Shown here one piece after another: positions 52,396 to 56,994 of a stretch of DNA of 56,994 nt. A program made the position numbers and the translations under genes. Within the stretch, counting starts at the first letter, position 1. Each line of letters opens with the position of its first letter. The stretch covers positions 1 to 56,994 of the forward strand of contig JAEWLW010000063.1 of NCBI GenBank assembly GCA_023457355.1, in the 5' to 3' direction. The notes under the pieces are model-generated. The model ran no database searches. It saw only the letters and a list, made by a program, of their open reading frames with translations, and had not been told where the DNA came from. Source of the stretch: Bacillota bacterium (GTDB lineage: Bacteria; Bacillota; Clostridia; Oscillospirales; Ruminococcaceae).

Positions 52396-53134
52396 GGGCT
52401 GCGCCCTCAACGCCTATCCACCATTTATGATAATGACCCTGCCGGTTTTTTATTGCGCTGGGAGTAGGTACTTTCTCCGAATTAAACAAGCGGGTAATCT
52501 CCAGTGTGGACATCCCCATTCCGGCTAACCGAAAGATACGCCGTACAATCCCGGCACTGTCCTCATCAACGACAAGCTGGTTTTTATTTCTCTTATCCTT
52601 GCGGTATCCGATGGGTGCAAAAGGGCTTAGATAATCCCCTTTGAGTGCCTTAGTCCGTTTGCCGCTTTTTACTTTCAGGGATAAGTCCTTGCTGTAATAA
52701 CCGTAAATCACGTTACGAAAGGCGATGTCAACGCCGCTGGTCTTGCCCTTCATCTTTGCACTGTCGTAGCCATCATTTACCGAAATAAATCGGATGTCTA
52801 AAAAGGGGAAAATCTGATCCACATAGTCGCTGACCGTGATGTAATCCCTGCCGAACCGTGAAAAATCCTTGACAATGATGCAGTCAAATTCCTTTGCCTT
52901 GGCTTTCTGTAAAAGCCTCTGCATATCAGGGCGCTGCATATTGGTTCCTGAAAACCCGTCATCGCACAGCTCCATGATTTCACTGCCCCGAAATTCCGGA
53001 CAGCTTTCCACATAGCGGCGTAGCAAATCCCGCTGATTGGTGACACTGTTGCTTTCATCCTTGACCCCATCCCGGCTGTCCTCGTCCTCCACGGAAAGGC
53101 GGATATACAAAACGATAACATAGCTTTTATCCAT
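52322..53134 (-). CDS. Large serine recombinase, third of three, C-terminally truncated
   Basis: A 270-aa recombinase with a complete N-terminal resolvase domain (catalytic Ser in LYIRLSVED; VKDFSRFGRDYI) and the start of the recombinase domain (FAPIGYRKDKRN, HYHKWWIGV). After HKWWIGV the sequence loses similarity and ends in an Arg/Val-rich tail. Zinc-ribbon, coiled-coil and C-terminal DNA-binding parts seen in its two neighbours are absent. The start (ATG 53134) overlaps the previous gene by 8 bp. It is probably non-functional or altered in function. Confidence 0.85.
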   Translation of the reverse strand: MDKSYVIVLYIRLSVEDEDSRDGVKDESNSVTNQRDLLRRYVESCPEFRGSEIMELCDDGFSGTNMQRPDMQRLLQKAKAKEFDCIIVKDFSRFGRDYITVSDYVDQIFPFLDIRFISVNDGYDSAKMKGKTSGVDIAFRNVIYGYYSKDLSLKVKSGKRTKALKGDYLSPFAPIGYRKDKRNKNQLVVDEDSAGIVRRIFRLAGMGMSTLEITRLFNSEKVPTPSAIKNRQGHYHKWWIGVEGAARNRNTTVRVDRLFIIGHHRVDILL

Positions 53135-54836
53135 TGACCGCCACCTCCATCGGGAACCGCAGACACTCTTGCAGGCATCTGTATTCGTCCTCAAAACGGA
53201 GATTTACCGTAACAGCAGTCTTGCTGTGGACAATCACCTGATTCACAAGCTCCAGAACCATCTTTCTTGTCAGTGCCGGTTCTTCACGAAAGGTCAGGAG
53301 CGTTCGCAGCCATGGGTTTTCCTCTGTCCGTGTTTCTGTGACCGTCCGCTCCTGTGCCGTAAGCTCGCTCAAAAGGGCGGTCAACTCTGCTTCCTGCTCT
53401 TTATAGCGGTTTTGTGCGTAAAGATAATCTCTTTCATCCATCAGGCGGTCTAAGTAATCATCACAAAGACTTTCCCTCAGACGTGCAATCCGGTTAAGCT
53501 GTTCCTTCGTCTGATCGATATGGCGTCTAATTTTCTGCTTTTGGGAGAGAACGGCGTTTTGATTTGCAGCACTCCTGATGAGCTTTTCCATATCCAAAGC
53601 CGTCATAAGCTGGGACTGAATCACGCTGAAAACAGTTTCTAAAAGGTCTGCCTCGGGAATGCTGATAAAGGAACACCGGTCGGTATCAGTGGCATGGACA
53701 GGGCAAATATAGCTGTACCAAACGTGGAATTTCGGCTTTTTATGCTTATTTTCCCGCACGTTTTTATAGCGTACAAGACCCGTTTTGCAGTCACCGCAGC
53801 AGACAAGTCCCTTCAGTAGGTTTTCAGTGTTTACAACCTCTGCAAACCGGGCCTGCTTCTCATAATACTCTCTTGTCACCTGCTCATTAAGCCGCTGTAC
53901 GCTATCAAAAGTATCTTGGTCAATCATGGCCTCATGCGTGTTTTTTACAATAACCCACTGTTCTTTTGGTATTTGGGTTTGGCTCTGTCCTTTCCAAAGC
54001 GCCTCCTGTTTTCTGCCCTGTACCATATGTCCCAAATAGACCTCGTTGGACAGCATGGATTTAATGGCCGATATCTTCCATATGGCATTGGCAAAGCGTT
54101 TGTCCTTTACCAGCCCCTTTTCAAAACGGTAACGGCTGGGGGATGGAATATCCTGCCGATTCAGTTCCCATGCGATGTTCTGATAGCTCATTCCAGAAAG
54201 CCGCCAGTGGAAAATATCACGAACAATGGGAGCGGTATCCTCGTCCACAATCAGGCGATGCTTATCTTCCGGGTCTTTTAAGTAGCCATAAGCCGCCCAT
54301 GCACCGATAAACTCGCCGCGTTCCTGCTTGCCACGCAGGACAGGACAGATTTTCTGAGAGATGTCACGGGCATACACATCATTCACAAGATTCTTCAGGT
54401 TTATGGTAAGGCTGTCAAGGGTGGATGAATCAAGACTATCGTAACCATCGTTGACTGCGATGAAGCGCACTCCCATGAACGGGAATATCTTTTCCAAATA
54501 TTCTCCGGCCTCAATGTAGTTTCTTCCGAAACGAGAAAGGTCTTTGACAATGACGCAATCCACGTTGCCCATTCTTATATCATCCAAAAGGCGTTCGAAA
54601 TCATCCCGTGCGAAGTTGACCCCTGTTTCCCCATTATCCGAGTAGACGCAGTAGAGAGACAGGCTTGGGTCGCTTTCAATATAAGCACGGAGCATGGCTT
54701 CCTGATTTTCAATGGAATCACTGTTTTCACGATGTCCATTCAGTACGGAAAGCCGCACATAGGCTCCCGCTTTGTAGACCTTTCGCTTTGTCTCCTGTGG
54801 TATGGGAGCCTGTCTGAATTTACTTTTTCTTGCCAT
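53127..54836 (-). CDS. Large serine recombinase, second of three
   Basis: A 569-aa site-specific recombinase. The resolvase domain (about 15-165) has catalytic Ser in AYVRLSVLNG and VKDLSRFGRNYIEAGEYLEK; the Recombinase domain (about 190-300) has WAAYGYLKDPEDKHRLIVDE; then a zinc ribbon (CCGDC...CPVHATDTDRC, about 345-395) and a coiled coil. Such enzymes excise and integrate clostridial transposons. GGAGGTGAT precedes the ATG, 1 bp after the first recombinase. Confidence 0.95.
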   Translation of the reverse strand: MARKSKFRQAPIPQETKRKVYKAGAYVRLSVLNGHRENSDSIENQEAMLRAYIESDPSLSLYCVYSDNGETGVNFARDDFERLLDDIRMGNVDCVIVKDLSRFGRNYIEAGEYLEKIFPFMGVRFIAVNDGYDSLDSSTLDSLTINLKNLVNDVYARDISQKICPVLRGKQERGEFIGAWAAYGYLKDPEDKHRLIVDEDTAPIVRDIFHWRLSGMSYQNIAWELNRQDIPSPSRYRFEKGLVKDKRFANAIWKISAIKSMLSNEVYLGHMVQGRKQEALWKGQSQTQIPKEQWVIVKNTHEAMIDQDTFDSVQRLNEQVTREYYEKQARFAEVVNTENLLKGLVCCGDCKTGLVRYKNVRENKHKKPKFHVWYSYICPVHATDTDRCSFISIPEADLLETVFSVIQSQLMTALDMEKLIRSAANQNAVLSQKQKIRRHIDQTKEQLNRIARLRESLCDDYLDRLMDERDYLYAQNRYKEQEAELTALLSELTAQERTVTETRTEENPWLRTLLTFREEPALTRKMVLELVNQVIVHSKTAVTVNLRFEDEYRCLQECLRFPMEVAVNG

Positions 54837-54837
54837 G

Positions 54838-56505
54838 CTAAATCACCTCCCTGTTGGAAGATGATTCCGGCACAATGCGTTCCACGCACTGAATCAAGGC
54901 CAGCGTATTTTCATATTCACACTGAAATTTGAAATCAATATGAATACGCTGGTTTTCGTACACAGAAATTCGGTCAATCAGCTCAACCGCCAGCCTGCGG
55001 TTTAATGTTTCAATATCCCGGTGCTGTTTGAAGTAGGCGATCCACTGCTGTTCCTCGGATTTCCCCTCCACAAGACGGTCGATTTCCTGATTCAGTGACA
55101 GAATGGCGTCCTCGGCTTCTTTCACTTTATGGTCGTATCGCTTGCCAAATGCGATATAGTCCTCACGGGTAATGATGCCGTCCGTATAATCCTCATGGAG
55201 CTTCATCCGGTAACGCCGATATCTTTCCATCTCGGCTTGCTTGGCATTCAGCCTTTCATCCGTCTTTTTGACTTGCCTGCTGGTATAAGGCAATTTTGCA
55301 ATATCGGCAAGGGTCTGTTCTATATCAAGAATGAAACGGATATGCTGCCCAGCCGCCGCAAACACAGCCTCCGTAAGCAATTCATCACGGATACTGTGGC
55401 TTTTACATCCGCTTTTTTCCTTGCTTCCGGAACAGATATAATAGTAATAGGGATTACTAGCGGTGGAATTGTTCTTGCGAACCATGCTCCGCCCGCAATC
55501 GGCACAATAAAGCAGTCCGGCAAGCGGAAAAAGAGTATCCTCACCGGGAGCCGTGCGGGTATCGGAACGCAGAATTTTTGCGGCATTCTCAAAGGTATCC
55601 CTGCTCACAATCGGCTCATGGGTGTTTTCCAAGACTGCCCACTGCTCCTGCGGTACCGCAAACTGCTTTTTCACCTTGTAGTTGGGGCTGCTGCGTTTTC
55701 CCTGTTCCAATATACCAATGTACAGGGGGTTCTTGAGGATACGCAAAACGGTAACTGCCGCCCATTGCGCTTTTGGGTTTCTCTTGAACGGTGATTTATA
55801 ATTGCTGCCAATCAGGCGTTTGTATTCTAACGGAGAGGGGATGTCACCCTTGTTCATGTATTCGGCAATCGCCTGTGCAGAATATCCATTCAAAAACAGC
55901 TTGAATATATCCTGCACCACACCGGCCGCAAATTCATCAACCATCAGGCGGTGCTTATCCTCCGGGGCTTTCAGATAACCGAAGGCGGCAAAGGGAGCGA
56001 TAAACTGCCCCTTTTTGCGCTTGATTTCAAGCTGACTGCGGATTTTAATGGAAATATCCCGGCAGTACGCATCGTTCATCAGGTTTTTGACAGGCACAAT
56101 TAAGTTGTCCGATGCCGTCTTCGGTTTGGCGCTGTCATAATCATCATTGATGGGAATGAAACGCACACCCATGAAAGGAAATATCTTTTCGATGTATTTC
56201 CCCGTTTCGATAAAATTTCTGCCAAGGCGGGAAAAGTCCTTTACAATAATACAGTTGATTTCCTTATTTTTTACCGATTTCATCATTTCGATAAAATCAG
56301 GACGGTCAAAATTGACCCCGGTATAGCCATCGTCTATCCGCACTTTATGCAGGATGATTTCGGGGTGAGATTCCAAAAAGGCGGAAATTAAATCCCGCTG
56401 GTTTGCGATGCTGTCGCTTTCGGATTTGTTTGCATCTTCCTTATCGCCGTCCTCACGGGACAGCCGCAGGTACATATCCGCATAATAAGTGGTTTGTGTA
56501 TCCAT
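54838..56505 (-). CDS. Large serine recombinase, first of three
   Basis: A 555-aa recombinase with the same architecture: catalytic Ser in MYLRLSREDG, VKDFSRLGRNFIETGKYIEK, Recombinase domain with FAAFGYLKAPEDKHRLMVDE, zinc ribbon CADCGRSMV...CSGSKEKSGC and a long coiled coil (about 410-480). AGGAG precedes ATG 56505. The first gene of a tight three-gene operon; it lies about 135 bp downstream of a c-di-GMP-I aptamer on the same strand. Confidence 0.95.
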   Translation of the reverse strand: MDTQTTYYADMYLRLSREDGDKEDANKSESDSIANQRDLISAFLESHPEIILHKVRIDDGYTGVNFDRPDFIEMMKSVKNKEINCIIVKDFSRLGRNFIETGKYIEKIFPFMGVRFIPINDDYDSAKPKTASDNLIVPVKNLMNDAYCRDISIKIRSQLEIKRKKGQFIAPFAAFGYLKAPEDKHRLMVDEFAAGVVQDIFKLFLNGYSAQAIAEYMNKGDIPSPLEYKRLIGSNYKSPFKRNPKAQWAAVTVLRILKNPLYIGILEQGKRSSPNYKVKKQFAVPQEQWAVLENTHEPIVSRDTFENAAKILRSDTRTAPGEDTLFPLAGLLYCADCGRSMVRKNNSTASNPYYYYICSGSKEKSGCKSHSIRDELLTEAVFAAAGQHIRFILDIEQTLADIAKLPYTSRQVKKTDERLNAKQAEMERYRRYRMKLHEDYTDGIITREDYIAFGKRYDHKVKEAEDAILSLNQEIDRLVEGKSEEQQWIAYFKQHRDIETLNRRLAVELIDRISVYENQRIHIDFKFQCEYENTLALIQCVERIVPESSSNREVI

Positions 56506-56547
56506 TCGGTGTTCTCCTAATCGTTTCTGGATTTCAGAAAATCAATC

Positions 56548-56631
56548 GGGAGTTTTACCGCAAGTCCTATACCGCAGGGGGCTTACCCAAACCACCTGCG
56601 GATTTGTGACTCAGCTTACCACAAAACTCCC
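56548..56631 (-). promoter_or_regulatory. Structured leader between riboswitch and recombinase genes
   Basis: A 9-bp outer stem (GGGAGTTTT/AAAACTCCC, arms at 56548-56556 and 56623-56631) encloses a 7-bp inner stem (CCGCAGG/CCTGCGG, 56572-56578 and 56595-56601). It could be the expression platform of the riboswitch or a recombination-related structure. A T-rich stretch (GATTGATTTTC) follows the outer stem on the minus strand. Confidence 0.45.
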
Positions 56632-56638
56632 TTCGCGT

Positions 56639-56735
56639 CCAGACAGTTTTGTCGCTGTCAGACACATGACAAATAAGACACCTTAGACCCTCGGCTTTGC
56701 GTCCCCGGCTTTAACCGGGTTTGCCCTTGGCTATA
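56639..56735 (-). ncRNA. Cyclic di-GMP-I (GEMM) riboswitch aptamer
   Basis: On the minus strand the signature AGGGCAAACC (about 56718-56727) is followed by a CCGG-loop-CCGG stem, then GGGGACGCAAAGCC (56693-56706) and GGTCTAAGG, the hallmark of class I c-di-GMP aptamers. A second stem, GACAG...CTGTC-TGG (56639-56660), sits where P2 is expected. It reads toward the serine recombinase operon. The aptamer call is strong; the regulatory outcome is unknown. Confidence 0.85.
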
Positions 56736-56776
56736 TTCATTTTGTTATTCTGTCTTATAGTGGTTCTTGTATATTT

Positions 56777-56994
56777 CTAATTTAGTTTCGCGCCGCAGGC
56801 TCCGCAAAAGCGAGCGCCGGAAACAACACCGGAGCCGCATTTCGGGCAGAAATTTATTTGCGGGTCAACCTGATAGGTGGCGGGTAAATCCTCATCTTCA
56901 CTGGAGCCTGTCAGAAACAGCCAGTCGATGTCCTCGCCGTCCTCGCATAAGCCGATGGCTCCGGCGGGCGAAACCACATAAAAGCTGTCCTCAT
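56777..56994 (-). CDS. Zinc-ribbon protein, 5' end outside the window
   Basis: The last 72 codons of a gene that enters from beyond the window end; the frame is open to the edge. The visible part begins EDSFYVVSPAGAIGLCEDGE, is acidic (GSSEDEDLPA), and ends with a C-terminal zinc ribbon CPKCGSGVVSGARFCGACG. Its role is unknown. It stops about 40 bp before the riboswitch. Confidence 0.7.
   Translation of the reverse strand, partial: EDSFYVVSPAGAIGLCEDGEDIDWLFLTGSSEDEDLPATYQVDPQINFCPKCGSGVVSGARFCGACGAKLN

Noticed and set aside
1..56994. tRNA or rRNA genes
   Set aside because: Scanning for T-loop-like GTTCGA motifs within cloverleaf context gave nothing convincing by eye; a tRNAscan run would settle it.

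Overview
The window looks like chromosome from a low-to-medium GC Gram-positive anaerobe of the Clostridia (Oscillospiraceae/Ruminococcaceae-like). The signs are strong AGGAGG ribosome binding sites with ATG/GTG/TTG starts, a DUF1540 protein, a class B sortase, a T-box leader, lipoproteins with Ser/Glu/Ala-rich linkers, ferredoxin-linked 2-oxoacid oxidation, and clostridial-type large serine recombinases. No tRNA, rRNA or CRISPR array was seen.

Layout. 1-1.0 kb: 3' part of an IS110 transposase. 1.2-6.4 kb: radical SAM gene and a polyamine ABC operon (potABCD, minus strand). 6.7-9.1 kb: secreted SH3/C39 protein, DUF1540 protein, lipoprotein sortase. 9.3-12.5 kb: DUF1294 protein, HAD nucleotidase, DMT exporter, split chromate transporter. 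12.5-15.8 kb: ApbE flavin transferase divergent from a lipoprotein, then an NCS2 purine permease. 16.0-18.6 kb: a structured repeat, then a PadR-NfeD-small membrane protein-SPFH operon. 18.6-25.7 kb: ketopantoate reductase with a TetR regulator, then an AT-rich TetR gene driving an RND efflux pair. 25.9-30.3 kb: GntR regulator, P-loop ATPase and a four-subunit 2-oxoacid:ferredoxin oxidoreductase. 30.5-35.0 kb: membrane-anchored unknown, LysR regulator, SLC13-type permease and metallo-beta-lactamase-fold hydrolase. 35.0-35.7 kb: an IS200 element. 35.8-39.1 kb: pstSCAB. 39.1-42.1 kb: second structured repeat, then metNIQ behind a methionine T-box. 42.2-50.1 kb: DMT exporter, cell-wall amidase, cyclophilin lipoprotein, G5/3D protein, chemotaxis receptor. 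50.6-51.9 kb: tandem structured repeats and a second ketopantoate reductase. 52.3-57 kb: end of a mobile element with three consecutive large serine recombinases, a c-di-GMP-I riboswitch and a partial zinc-ribbon gene.

Two observations stand out. First, a ~200-nt non-coding repeat family (four copies) has a core of about five hairpins with compensatory changes between copies. Each well-preserved core sits between two hairpins that match each other within a locus but differ between loci, beside gene 3' ends. Second, a c-di-GMP-I aptamer lies directly upstream of the triple serine recombinase operon. The last recombinase is truncated, and its end overlaps what looks like the C-terminal membrane anchor of a surface protein, as if the element had landed in a surface-protein gene.
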